A DNA stretch of 64,000 bases from DATHTC01 sp963746805 (GTDB taxonomy: Bacteria > Actinomycetota > Thermoleophilia > Gaiellales > Gaiellaceae), in assembly GCA_963746805.1 (NCBI GenBank), contig CAVVCQ010000001.1:806001-870000 (forward strand), given 5' to 3'. A program made the translations under genes and the position numbers. This document shows, piece by piece, positions 7,669 through 16,427 of the stretch (the stretch's first letter is position 1; every line of letters starts with the position of its first letter). The notes below the pieces were generated by a model, which saw only the letters and a list, made by a program, of their open reading frames with translations, did no database searches and was not told the origin of the DNA.

Positions 7669-8909
7669 GCCGACACCTCCTCCAGGGGCGCGGCGAGCGC
7701 CTCGCCGTCGCGCCACTCGACCACCGGGACGCCGGCGGTCTCGAACCGGTACCGCAGCGCCGCCCGCGTGTGGAGCCAGAACCGATACGCGACACGGTCG
7801 GCCTCGTCGTCGCCCGCGACCGCGAACGCCGCGGGTGAGACCTCGACGATCGCCAGGTCGAAGCCGCGTGCGCGGAGGTCGAGCAACGCACCGACCGAGC
7901 GCTCGTCGAGGAGCGGCGTGAGCCCGACGACGAGCGCTTGCGGCGGCAGCGTCCGCCGCGGCAGCAGCTCGACGTCCTTCCACGCGTAGTTGAGGACGAT
8001 CTCCGTCTCGAGCAGGGAGTCGACGATGCGGTAGAGCTGCCGCATGCCCGTGCCGGGGAGCAGCCAGCTGAGCATCCCACCGAAGCCGATCACGCCGACG
8101 CGGTCCTTCCGCGCGAGATAGGCGTCGGCGAGCGCGGCCGCGGCCCGGACGGTCAGGTCGAGCGTCCCGCGCTCCGTCCCGCGCACCTCGGAGAACGTGT
8201 CGAGGAAGAGGATCACGTCGGTGTTCCGCTCCGGATGCGCCTCGTTCACGACGAGGTCGCCGCGCCGCGCGCTCGCGCGCCAGTTCACGCGCCGCACGCG
8301 GTCGCCCGGGACGAACGGCCGGATGTCGGCGAACTCGATCCCGTCGCCCTTCGTCCGGGCCACCTGGTTGCCCACGCTCGGCTGCGTCTCCAGCGGGCGC
8401 AGCAGCGAGAGCAGGCGCTCGGGCCCGGGGTAGACCCGCAGCGGCGCGCGCAGGTTGCGGACGTCCTCGAACGCGAAGACGCCGAGTCGGTCGCGCGCCC
8501 GCAGGTACACCGTTCCGGGTGCGTAGCCGCCCCAGCGCGTGCAGCCGATCGGCACCTCGACCTCGCGCTCCTCGCCGGCCGCGAGACGGAGGGCGAGCGG
8601 GTTGGTGCCGGGCTCCGCGTCGAGCCCCGGCGCGAGCGCGAGAAAGAGCTCGAGTCGCTCGACGGCGTCGTCGGCGTGCACGACGAGACGGAAGGCCACG
8701 GTCTCGCCCTCGAGCGCCCGCTCCCGCTCGAGCCCTCCCTGCAGGGTGAGCACCGGCGGGCGGGCACCCACCAGGCCGACGCCGACGAGCAGGGCGAAGG
8801 GCGCGACGAGGACGACCAGCTCCGGCAGGCCGAGGACGAGCGACGCGGCGAGGCCGAACGCCGACAGGCCCGCGTAGGCGCCGAGACGGGGCGACCCGCG
8901 GCGGGTCAC
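7635..8909 (-). CDS. DUF58 protein (MoxR-associated, VWA-like)
   Basis: 424 residues. Two N-terminal membrane helices (about residues 10-48) precede a beta-rich region and the DUF58 hallmark DIRPFVPGDRVRRVNWRASAR, then a VWA-like part (NTDVILFLDTFSEV, DLTVRAAAALADAYL). DUF58 proteins are encoded with MoxR AAA+ ATPases and are thought to be chaperone partners that present or assemble target proteins at the membrane. Starts with GTG inside the stop of moxR (GTGA). The preceding reading frame stays open into this gene only because of a frameshift in moxR. Confidence 0.88.
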   Translation of the reverse strand: MTRRGSPRLGAYAGLSAFGLAASLVLGLPELVVLVAPFALLVGVGLVGARPPVLTLQGGLERERALEGETVAFRLVVHADDAVERLELFLALAPGLDAEPGTNPLALRLAAGEEREVEVPIGCTRWGGYAPGTVYLRARDRLGVFAFEDVRNLRAPLRVYPGPERLLSLLRPLETQPSVGNQVARTKGDGIEFADIRPFVPGDRVRRVNWRASARRGDLVVNEAHPERNTDVILFLDTFSEVRGTERGTLDLTVRAAAALADAYLARKDRVGVIGFGGMLSWLLPGTGMRQLYRIVDSLLETEIVLNYAWKDVELLPRRTLPPQALVVGLTPLLDERSVGALLDLRARGFDLAIVEVSPAAFAVAGDDEADRVAYRFWLHTRAALRYRFETAGVPVVEWRDGEALAAPLEEVSAWRRQARVARG

Positions 8910-9902
8910 GACGCGGCGGCGGGGGCGCGCACGTCCTCGGCCGGCGGCGTCGGGACGGTCTCGAGCACCTCGCGCACGACGTCGTCGCCGCGGATCCGCT
9001 GCACCCACAGCTCCGGCTTCAGCATCAGCCGGTGCGCGAGCGCCGGGACCGCCACGCCCTTCACGTCCTCCGGCGTGACGAAGTCGCGTCCCGAGAGTGC
9101 GGCGCGCGCCCGCGCGAGCTTCAGCAGCGCGAGGGAGCCGCGCGGGCTGGCACCGACCTGCGACCCGCCGGCTCGTCCGCGTGGCGCCGACGAGGTCGAC
9201 CATGTAGCGGCCGATCGGCTCGGAGACGTGGACGCGCTCTACGGCCGCCTGGAGCGCGAGCAGCGTCGGGCCGTCGACGACCGGCGAGAGCTCGACCTCG
9301 TCCGTCTGCCGCTCCGCGCGCGCCTCGAGGACGCGCCACTCGTCGTCCACGGCCGGGTAGCCGAAGGAGATGCGGAGCAGGAACCGGTCGAGCTGCGCCT
9401 CCGGGAGCGGATACGTGCCCTCGTACTCGATCGGGTTCTGCGTCGCGAGCACGACGAACGGCCGCGCGAGCGGGTACGTGCGCCCCTCGATCGTCACCTG
9501 CCGCTCCTGCATCGCCTCGAGCAGCGAGGCCTGCGTCTTCGGCGGGGCGCGGTTGATCTCGTCGGCGAGGAGGAGGTTCGTGAAGATCGGGCCGGGCCGG
9601 AACTCGAAGTCGGCCTCGCGCTGGTTGTAGATCGAGGAGCCGGTGACGTCGGACGGCATCAGGTCCGGCGTGAACTGGATCCGCGCGAACTCGAGCGAGG
9701 TGGCGCTTGCGAGCGAGCGGGCGGCGAGGGTCTTCGCAAGCCCAGGGAAGTCTTCGATGAGCACGTTCCCGTCGGCGAGGAGGCCGAGCAGCACGAGCTC
9801 CAGCGCGTCGCGCTTGCCGACGACGGCTCGCTCGACCTCGTCGAGGACGAGTGCGCAGGTCGCGGCGACCGTGTCGACGTCGAGCTCGCGTTCGGCCACC
9901 AC
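8906..9902 (-). CDS. MoxR-family AAA+ ATPase (one apparent frameshift)
   Basis: The N-terminal two thirds read cleanly: Walker A GLAKTLAARSL preceded by LIEDFP, Walker B LLLADEINRAPP, sensor LATQNPIEYEGTYPLPEAQ. At about 9166 one extra base breaks the frame after GATRTSRRV; the other frame continues as QVGASPRGSLALLKLARARA through to a TGA at 8906, completing a normal MoxR lid domain (~330 residues). I therefore annotate one gene with a probable sequencing indel. MoxR ATPases act as chaperones with the DUF58 and DUF4129 partners encoded beside it. It begins with GTG 8 bases after the 164-bp element. Confidence 0.85.
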
Positions 9903-9910
9903 GGGAGCCT

Positions 9911-10074
9911 AGTGCCCCCTCAGGTGATGCTGTCTAGCTCCCGGGACGCGAGCACCGAGCGATGCAAGGACGCAGGGAGCGTCCATGGCTGAAGCCATGG
10001 GCGCGACCGAGGACGCCGCAGCGCGATGCGTGCTCGCGGGTCGGAAGCGGGCGTGTATCGCCTGAGGGGGCACT
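9911..10074 (-). repeat. 164-bp structured intergenic element, copy A
   Basis: Occupies the gap between a membrane-protein gene and moxR. The ends are perfect 14-base inverted repeats (AGTGCCCCCTCAGG and CCTGAGGGGGCACT). Inside are a 9-bp stem (CGCGAGCAC/GTGCTCGCG), an apical hairpin CCATGGC-TTCA-GCCATGG, and two conserved strings, GCGTCCTCGGTCG and CTCCCTGCGTCCT. The same length and layout occur at 38172 and 49533. Read on the minus strand it is in the sense direction of both flanking genes. The upstream gene's TAG stop lies in its first bases. Confidence 0.85.
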
Positions 10075-10582
10075 AGATCCTCTCCACTCGGTCGAGCAGG
10101 TCCCGCTGGCGCCGAACCGGGAGGCCGGGCGCGAGCCGGTCCGTCGGCATCGGCCGGTCCGGCCGAACGAGCTCCCAGAGTTCGGTGCCGAGGACGTCGC
10201 GCGTCTCGGCCGTGCCGGCGTCGAGCTCGAGCCCGCGATGGGCGGCGAGCCGGTGCTCGAGGATCGCGCGGAGCCGCGCGCGGAGGCGAACGTGCAGGTC
10301 GAACGCGCTTCCGCTCGAGAGAACGACCTCGCGCTCGACCCGCTCGAGCGTGGCCGGGCGAGACGGCCGCGGTGTGCGGCGCGCGGCGATGGCACGGTCG
10401 TAGGCGGACGGGACGTCGGCGCCGCTCGCGCGCCGCGTCCGGCGGACGAGCCAGAGCATCCCGACCGCGCCGACAAAGAGCGCGTAGCCGTCCGCGGCCT
10501 CGTCGCCGCCGGCCGCCCCCGCGAGGACGGCCGCGCCCGCGACGACGGCTCCCGCCACCGCGACGACGAGCCAGCGCCTCAC
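10073..10582 (-). CDS. Hypothetical membrane protein in MoxR/DUF4129 operon
   Basis: 169 residues: two N-terminal membrane helices (residues ~4-24 and 33-47) joined by an acidic loop, then a soluble basic domain (ERVEREVVLSSGSAFDLHVRLRAR is split around a charged helix). It starts with GTG inside the stop of the DUF4129 gene. Its stop TAG falls in the first bases of the 164-bp element. The position matches the small conserved proteins found in MoxR gene clusters of actinobacteria, but I do not recognise the family. Confidence 0.65.
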   Translation of the reverse strand: MRRWLVVAVAGAVVAGAAVLAGAAGGDEAADGYALFVGAVGMLWLVRRTRRASGADVPSAYDRAIAARRTPRPSRPATLERVEREVVLSSGSAFDLHVRLRARLRAILEHRLAAHRGLELDAGTAETRDVLGTELWELVRPDRPMPTDRLAPGLPVRRQRDLLDRVERI

Positions 10583-11367
10583 CGCAGCGCCTCGCGGACT
10601 GCCTCGAGTGCCCCGATCGCCGCCTCCCGGTCGCCCTCGTCGAGCGCGTGGAGGCTGAACTTCGCCTGCTCGAAGAGCGACGCGAGCCCGGCGAGCGGTG
10701 CGGGCGGGACATCGAGCTCGCCGAGCACGCGCGCGACGTACTCGAGCGGCGCTTCGCCGGGGTCGCGCGGTGCACCGGCGGCCTCGAGCGCGAGCTCCAG
10801 GCGCGCGAAGGCCGCCACGATCGCACGGCGCACGTCCGGCTCGTCGCGCAGGTCGGCGAGCGGCTGCGCGAGCGCGGCCTCGAGCCGGTCGCCCAGTCCC
10901 TGCCGGCGCGGCCGCGACCGTCGTCCGAGGACGACGACGCCGCCGACCGCGATCGCCGACGCCACGAGCACGGGCAGCCAGGCCGGTTCGGGGGGACGGG
11001 CAGCTTCGGCCTCCGCGGTCGTCGGCTCGGCGACACGCAGGCGCGAGAGGATCTCGCTCAGGCGGCCGTCAGAGCGCGACGAGATCGCGACGGCCACCAC
11101 CACCAGGGCCGCGAGCACGAGCGGCGACAGCCACCGCTGCTTGCCGGTGCGCCGGGCCTCGGGGAGCTCTCTGATGCCGAGCAGGACGAGGGTTGGAATG
11201 CCCGCCAACCCGACGAGCACGAGCACGGCGTACGCGTACGTGACGACCCATTCCGGCAGGCCGAGCCCGCCGCCCTCGGGCGCAGGTGTGGACACCGCCG
11301 ACGCCGCGGCGACGACGGCGAGGAGTGCGCCGAGCGCGGCCGCGAGCGCGACGACGCGCCGGTTCAC
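10579..11367 (-). CDS. DUF4129 membrane protein, second copy
   Basis: 262 residues. After a signal-like first helix come two more membrane segments, then a C-terminal DUF4129 domain with RRAIVAAFARLELALEAAG, APLEYVARVL and FEQAKFSLHALDEGDREAA. The same C-terminal domain occurs in the upstream gene. DUF4129 proteins accompany MoxR/DUF58 and are sometimes fused to transglutaminases; a role in envelope protein processing is assumed for the family. GTG start overlaps the upstream stop (GTGA). Confidence 0.8.
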   Translation of the reverse strand: MNRRVVALAAALGALLAVVAAASAVSTPAPEGGGLGLPEWVVTYAYAVLVLVGLAGIPTLVLLGIRELPEARRTGKQRWLSPLVLAALVVVAVAISSRSDGRLSEILSRLRVAEPTTAEAEAARPPEPAWLPVLVASAIAVGGVVVLGRRSRPRRQGLGDRLEAALAQPLADLRDEPDVRRAIVAAFARLELALEAAGAPRDPGEAPLEYVARVLGELDVPPAPLAGLASLFEQAKFSLHALDEGDREAAIGALEAVREALR

Positions 11368-12311
11368 GCAGCCCACTCCTGGAGCTCCGCGCGCAGGCGG
11401 ACGAGCGCCGAGAGCGCGTCGTCCTTCATCTCGACGTCCACCGCGTGCGCGCTGAAGCGGGCCCGCTCGTAGAGATGCGTGAGCTCGAAGGCCAGGCCGG
11501 AGGCGCCGGGGATGTGTGCGATCGCCGGTGCGATCCGCTCGAGGTACTCGAGCGGCGCCTCGGCGTCCTGCCGCGGCAGGCCGAAGGCAGCGAGCGCCCG
11601 CTCCATCCGGGCGTACGCGGCGATCACCGCGCGGCGCGGATCGGGCTCGGCCAGCAGGTCGTCGATCGCGTTGTCGAGGAGCAGCCCGAGCTCGTCCGCG
11701 AGCGCATCCTCGTCGCCCTCGCGGAGCGGCCGTCGCAGCTGTCGCCGCCGGTAGGAGAGGTAGACCATGGCTGCGCCGAGACCGAGGCCGATGATGACGA
11801 ACGGCGCGAGCCGGAGCTCGCCGCGGCGGCGGTCGCTCTCGTCCAGCGGTGCGGCGGTCGTCGCGCCCTCGATCTGCGGCAGGGGCTCGGGAGCGGGGTT
11901 CTGCTCGAGGCGCCCGAGCCCGCGCAGACCCACCAGCACGGCGAGGATGATGCCGATGAAGACGAGCAGCGCCACGTCGCGGCGCCGCCCGGCGTTGGGA
12001 TCCCGTCGCCAGCCGCCGCGCTTCCAGGTCGTGTACAGGGCGACGGGGATGAGCGCGAGGTAGAGCGCGAGAAACGTGCTCAGCACGTAGTCCAGGACCG
12101 CGGGCGAGAGATCCCGTTCGGCCGACGACCGGCCGACCAGCGGCTCGCGTGCGACCGACGCGACGGCGACGACCGTCAGCAGCCCGATGATCGCCGCTGC
12201 GACCGCGGCCGTGGTCGCCACGCGCCGGGCGCGCGGGGGGTCGTCCCGACGCCCGGGAGCCTCCACATCGGTTGAGACGCGGCGCGGGGGGTTCGGGTTG
12301 TGCCGCGTCAC
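11364..12311 (-). CDS. DUF4129 membrane protein, first gene of operon
   Basis: About 315 residues with a basic N-terminus, three to four membrane segments in the first ~190 residues, and a C-terminal DUF4129 domain (RRAVIAAYARMERALAAFG, APLEYLERI, YERARFSAHAVD). The GTG at 12311 is my choice; the frame stays open to 12341 with weak residues. It is the first of a six-gene minus-strand operon ending at 7123. Confidence 0.78.
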   Translation of the reverse strand: MTRHNPNPPRRVSTDVEAPGRRDDPPRARRVATTAAVAAAIIGLLTVVAVASVAREPLVGRSSAERDLSPAVLDYVLSTFLALYLALIPVALYTTWKRGGWRRDPNAGRRRDVALLVFIGIILAVLVGLRGLGRLEQNPAPEPLPQIEGATTAAPLDESDRRRGELRLAPFVIIGLGLGAAMVYLSYRRRQLRRPLREGDEDALADELGLLLDNAIDDLLAEPDPRRAVIAAYARMERALAAFGLPRQDAEAPLEYLERIAPAIAHIPGASGLAFELTHLYERARFSAHAVDVEMKDDALSALVRLRAELQEWAA

Positions 12312-12370
12312 CGACCGGACCGTCCTCTCGCCTAGTGGCAAAGCGAACGAACCAGGCGGACAATACGCGC

Positions 12371-12565
12371 ATGCGGCCCGCCCGCAGCGACACGAGCGCG
12401 ATCCGTCGCATCCTCACGACCCTCGTCGATCAGCAGCGACGCCTCCGCTCGACGGGCGCGCCGGCGGCGGAGGTCGAGGCGAACCGGAAGGCGATCGCCT
12501 ACTGGCACAGCGCGCGCACGGCCGTGCATGCGGATGCGCCGAACCGTGTCGACGACACGCGCTGA
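12371..12565 (+). CDS. Small hypothetical protein
   Basis: 64 residues from ATG, hydrophilic and helical (SAIRRILTTLVDQQRRLRS, then AEVEANRKAIAYWH). Divergent from the DUF4129 operon and convergent with tRNA-Gln. The sequence composition looks coding rather than shadow, but no family is recognised. Confidence 0.5.
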   Translation: MRPARSDTSAIRRILTTLVDQQRRLRSTGAPAAEVEANRKAIAYWHSARTAVHADAPNRVDDTR

Positions 12566-12634
12566 CGAACGGTCGCGACGACCTGATCGAGCGTGCGTCG
12601 ACGGCTCTAATCACCTACACGACCCGGCAGGATG

Positions 12635-12658
12635 AAAAGCCGCTTTGTCCAGCGGCTT
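12635..12658 (-). terminator. Terminator after tRNA-Gln
   Basis: On the minus strand AAGCCGCT pairs with AGCGGCTT around a 6-base loop and is followed by T residues, just after the tRNA 3' end. Confidence 0.75.
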
Positions 12659-12665
12659 CCTCAGG

Positions 12666-12736
12666 CTGCGGGGCAGGGATTCGAACCCCAACTTCCTGAT
12701 CCAGAGTCAGGCGTCCTACCATTAGACGACCCCGCA
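12666..12736 (-). tRNA. tRNA-Gln (anticodon CUG)
   Basis: Minus-strand cloverleaf: acceptor TGCGGGG/CCCCGCA, D-arm GTCTAATGGTAGGAC, anticodon stem CCTGA/TCAGG with loop CTCTGGA (anticodon CUG), T-arm TGGGGTTCGAATCCCTG. CCA is not encoded. A terminator follows. Confidence 0.95.
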
Positions 12737-12759
12737 AAGGGCCGGGGCAGTGTAGCCGC

Positions 12760-13668
12760 CTAGGTCTCGAGCCGATAGAGCGGGACGAGACGCTTCTCGG
12801 CCTCGGTGTCGATGTGCGCGACGACCTCGACGTACGGCTCGAGGCCCGAGCCACGCAGCTTCGACTTCAGCAGTCCGTCGACCTGGTAGATGCCCGAGGA
12901 GTTGTTCATGACGATCTCGATCCCGATCGGCTTCGCCTCGCCGTCGCCGATTCGCACCTCCTCGATCGCGGCCGCTGACAGCGAGTGGATCGAGACGCTG
13001 CCGCGCTCGAACGGGATCCGCGACCGGCCCTGCGCCATGTCGAGCGCGTCGGCGACGCGGACGATCCCGGCCTCGAGCGTGAACGGCTTGCCGTCGTTGC
13101 GGTGGCTCGTGATGCAGTGGAGCGTCTCGGCCGCGATCACGGTCAGGTCCGGCTCCTCGTAGATCCCGTCGAGGAGCTCGCGGATCTTCGGCTCGGCGAG
13201 GAAGAGGCTGAAGTCCTCGTGGCCGTCGCGGTGCACGGCCATGCCGATGCAGTGCGTGAGGGCGCCGAGGACGACCACGACCTCCGCGTCGTCCTGGGTC
13301 ATGCCGTAGTCGCGGACGACCATCGGCTCGACGCCGTGCTTGGCGAGCTGGCGGAGGAGCTTCAGGGCGATGTTCGTGACGATCTGGATGTGCACCCAGG
13401 AGTGGTCGTTGATCTCCATGCGCACGACGGCGTTCACGTTCGCGACGTGCCACCAGCCCTTCAGCTGCTTGTCCGCGTTGGCCCGCTCGACGATGCGCCG
13501 GAGCTTCCGGTTCGCCCGCTCGGGGACGCGGATTCGCATGCCGGCGACGGCCTGCGACGGCGTCAGCCTCGTCTCGCGCTCGGCCTCGTCGGACGCGGGT
13601 GACTCGATCCGCTCCGTCGTCTCGGGATCGAGCCCTTCGGCCGCCGCCTCGAGCTCGTGGTCGCTCAC
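12760..13668 (-). CDS. HD-domain phosphohydrolase-like protein
   Basis: 302 residues. A central region carries HD-superfamily-like histidines: INDHSWVHIQIV, GALTHCIGMAVHRDGHED and a later LHCITSHRND followed by GIVRVADALDMAQGRSR. This arrangement occurs in a group of archaeal and actinobacterial predicted metal-dependent phosphohydrolases, so hydrolysis of a nucleotide or phosphoester is likely; the substrate is unknown. GTG start lies 1 base from the stop of the upstream membrane-protein gene, so the two are co-transcribed. Confidence 0.75.
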   Translation of the reverse strand: MSDHELEAAAEGLDPETTERIESPASDEAERETRLTPSQAVAGMRIRVPERANRKLRRIVERANADKQLKGWWHVANVNAVVRMEINDHSWVHIQIVTNIALKLLRQLAKHGVEPMVVRDYGMTQDDAEVVVVLGALTHCIGMAVHRDGHEDFSLFLAEPKIRELLDGIYEEPDLTVIAAETLHCITSHRNDGKPFTLEAGIVRVADALDMAQGRSRIPFERGSVSIHSLSAAAIEEVRIGDGEAKPIGIEIVMNNSSGIYQVDGLLKSKLRGSGLEPYVEVVAHIDTEAEKRLVPLYRLET

Positions 13669-13669
13669 G

Positions 13670-14434
13670 CTAGGGCGCGGCGGGCTGCTCGGGTGGTGCC
13701 GGTGGGGCCGGTGGTGCCGGTGGTGCCGGCTCGTCCGGCGCGGCGTCCACTGCCGGCTGCTCCATCGGCGCCTCCGGCGCCTCGCGCCCGCGAAGCGCGA
13801 AGTAGACGAGCGTGAGCGCGACCGCCACGAACGGCGCGGTGATCGAGTTCGAGACGACGCTCTGGATGTACGACCCGAGCCAGCCGGGGAGCCACGAGAG
13901 CAGGATGCCGAGGATGATCCCCGCCCCGATGAGGATGAGGAACACGAGCACGATGAGCCCGAACACGTTCCAGCCCTCACCGCGGACGAGCTCGCGGCTG
14001 CGGCCGAACGACTCGCCCGCCGAGCGGCTCTCCAGCACGATGACCGGCACGATCACGCACCAGATCGTCAGCAGGAAGAGGCCCGGGACGATGAACAGGA
14101 TCAGGCCGATCGTGATCGCGACCGCGGCGATGAGGCCGGCGACGAGCACGGAGCCGAGGTGCTCGCGACCCTGCGCGAACGTCTCGGAGATGGACATGTC
14201 CGCGCGTCCGTCGCGCACGTCGGCGACGGCCTCGACGAGCGCGGCCTGCAGCCAGAAGACGCCGAGGATGGAGACGAACGCGCCGAGGAGCGCCCCCAGC
14301 CAGCCGAGCGCCCACGTCAGCAGGATCGAGACGAGGCCGAGGATCGCGTAGACGACGAGCGCGATCGGGATGAGGTGCCTCCACTGCTTCTTGTAGAGGT
14401 CCCAGGTCTGCCCGATGATGGCGGTCGGCGACAT
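13670..14434 (-). CDS. Hypothetical polytopic membrane protein with Pro-rich tail
   Basis: 254 residues: about six membrane segments in the first ~205 residues, with motifs such as GQTWDLYKKQWRHL, IVPGLFLLTIW and SRELVRGEGWNVFG that resemble the membrane domain found in glycerophosphodiesterase-linked and UPF0259-like proteins. The last ~45 residues are Pro/Ala-rich, with three to four tandem PAPP units. A TAGGCT hexamer 8 bases before the ATG suggests a leaderless transcript. Confidence 0.65.
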   Translation of the reverse strand: MSPTAIIGQTWDLYKKQWRHLIPIALVVYAILGLVSILLTWALGWLGALLGAFVSILGVFWLQAALVEAVADVRDGRADMSISETFAQGREHLGSVLVAGLIAAVAITIGLILFIVPGLFLLTIWCVIVPVIVLESRSAGESFGRSRELVRGEGWNVFGLIVLVFLILIGAGIILGILLSWLPGWLGSYIQSVVSNSITAPFVAVALTLVYFALRGREAPEAPMEQPAVDAAPDEPAPPAPPAPPAPPEQPAAP

Positions 14435-14442
14435 CGCGGCGG

Positions 14443-14448
14443 AGCCTA
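14443..14448 (-). promoter_or_regulatory. Putative -10 element (TAGGCT), leaderless
   Basis: Ends 8 bases before the ATG of the membrane-protein gene at 14434. Confidence 0.35.
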
Positions 14449-14476
14449 ACGCACCGGCGGCCGCCGCGTCGCCCGA

Positions 14477-16282
14477 CTAGGCGACGTCGGCCCAGTCGCC
14501 GTAGAGCTGGGTGTAGAGGCCGCGCGCGGCGATCAGCTCGGCGTGCGTGCCCTGCTCCACGACCTGTCCGTGCTCGAGCACGACGATGAGGTCGGCGTCG
14601 CGGATCGTCGAGAGGCGGTGCGCGATCACGAACGCCGTCCGGCCCTCGAGCAAGCGTGCGCAGCGCGGACTCGATGCGCCGCTCGGTGCCGATGTCGACG
14701 GACGACGTGGCCTCGTCGAGGACGAGGATCCGCGGGTCGGCGAGCAGGGCGCGCGCGAAGGCGACCAGCTGGCGCTGCCCGAGCGACAGACGTGTGCCGC
14801 GCTCGCCGAGCTCCGTCTCGTAGCCGTTCTCCAGCCGGAGGACGAACTCGTGCGCGCCGACGGCCTGTGCGGCCCGGACGATCTCGTCGGGCGTCGCGTC
14901 AGGCCGGGCGAAGGCGATGTTCTCGTGGACCGTGCCCGCGAAGAGGAAGCCCTCCTGCGGCACGACGCCGAGCTGCCGGCGGAGCGACTCCTGCGTGACC
15001 TCGCGGAGGTCGACGCCGTCGATCGTGATCGCGCCCTCCTGCGGGTCGTAGAACCGGGCGAGCAGCTTCGCGATCGTCGACTTCCCGGCGCCGGTGTGGC
15101 CGACGAGCGCGACGGTGGTGCCGGCGGGGACGTCGAGGTCGATCCCGTGCAGCACCTCCGGGCCCGTGCGGTAGCGGAAGCGGACGCCGTCGAAGCGGAC
15201 GTGGCCGTCGATGCGCGGCGAGGGGGCGGGCGTCGGGCGCGTCGACGACCTCGGGGTCCTCGTCCATCACGTCCATGATCTTGTCCAGCGCCGCCACGGC
15301 TGAGAGGAACGTGTTGTAGAGCTGCGAGAGCTGCTGCACCGGGTCGAAGAAGTTCGACAGGTAGAGCATGAACGCGAGCAGCGTCCCGATCGTGATCGAG
15401 CCCTCGAAGTAGCGGTAGCCGCCGTAGCCGAGCACGATCGCCGTGGCGGTGGTCGCGAGGAAGTCGACGAAGGGGAAGTAGAGGCCGTTCGTCACGACCG
15501 TCTGGTGGTTGGCCTCGCGGTAGTGGGCGTTGACCTCGCGGAACCGGCGCAGGTTCGTCTCCTCGCGCGTGTACGACTGGACGACACGCATCCCGGCGAT
15601 GTCCTCGGCGAGCGTCGCCGTGACGAGCGCGAGGCGCTCACGGACGGCGCGGTAGGCGCGGGCCGAGTAGACGCGGAAGAGCGCCGTCGCCACGGCCATG
15701 AGCGGGATGACCGTGACGGTGGCGAGGGCGAGCTGCCAGTCGAGGAAGAAGAGGATGACGGCCGAGCCGATCAGGATCAGCGTGTTCTGGACGAGGGTCG
15801 TGACGCCGTCGGTGACGAGCTGGTCGAGTGCCTCGACGTCGTTCGTGAGGCGGCTGATGATCACGCCGGCGCGGTTGCGCTCGAAGTAGCCGAGCGAGAG
15901 GCGGCCGAGATGCTTGAAGAGCCGGTTGCGGAGGTCGGCCAGGATCCGCTCGCCGGTCCACCCGGTGAAGTAGGTCTGCGCCGAGGTGGCGACGAGGGCC
16001 GCCGATGCCGGCGGCGAGGAAGAGGGCCACGATGCCGGCGATGTAGCCGGTGCTGTCGCCGCTCTCGACTCCGTCGACGGCGAGCTTCGCGAGGTACGGC
16101 GGGGCGAGCGCGATCAGCGTCGCGGTGAGGAGCGAGGCGATCGCGAGCGTCGTCTGCCGCTTGTACGGCGCCGCGAGGCGGGCGAGCGTCGTGATCCGGC
16201 GCGCGGTGCGGCGCCACGTCCAGTCGCTGACGTTCGCGCCGCGCTCCATCGTGAGGTGGCTGCCGGGCTGCCAGACCCTCAT
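14477..16282 (-). CDS. ABC exporter half-transporter 1 (three apparent frameshifts)
   Basis: Joined across frames this is a ~600-residue exporter: membrane domain (from TLARLAAPYKRQTTLAIASL to NGLYFPFVDFLATTATAIVL), then ATPase with Walker A GHTGAGKST, signature LSLGQRQ, Walker B LVLDEATSSVD and H-loop VIAHRLST. Frame breaks occur near 16002, 15224 and 14654, each explained by one surplus base, and the homologous sequence resumes at once in the next frame; I treat them as sequence errors. The signature is LSLGQ rather than LSGGQ, while the catalytic Glu after Walker B is intact. It pairs with the neighbouring half-transporter, probably as a heterodimer. Substrate unknown. Confidence 0.8.
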
Positions 16283-16427
16283 CGCGCCGCCCTTTCGGGT
16301 TCACGCGCCCGTGATACCCGGGGTCCCGACCCGCCCCCCTGCCTGAGCGCGAGCCTACCGCGAAAACGCGCGCGAGAGACCCACGCGGGCGTGCCGGAAG
16401 CGTGCCGTGTGCTCCACAGGGCGGGTG

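Noticed and set aside
7635..9902. A single 755-codon MoxR-DUF58 fusion protein
   Set aside because: The middle part is nonsense in sequence; the real MoxR end continues in another frame to a stop at 8906 that overlaps the DUF58 start. The apparent fusion is due to one extra base.
9911..10074. Insertion sequence or classical MITE
   Set aside because: No transposase frame is present, the terminal sequences differ between copies, and the conserved part is the interior rather than the ends. A TA-flanked origin remains possible and is noted as a finding.
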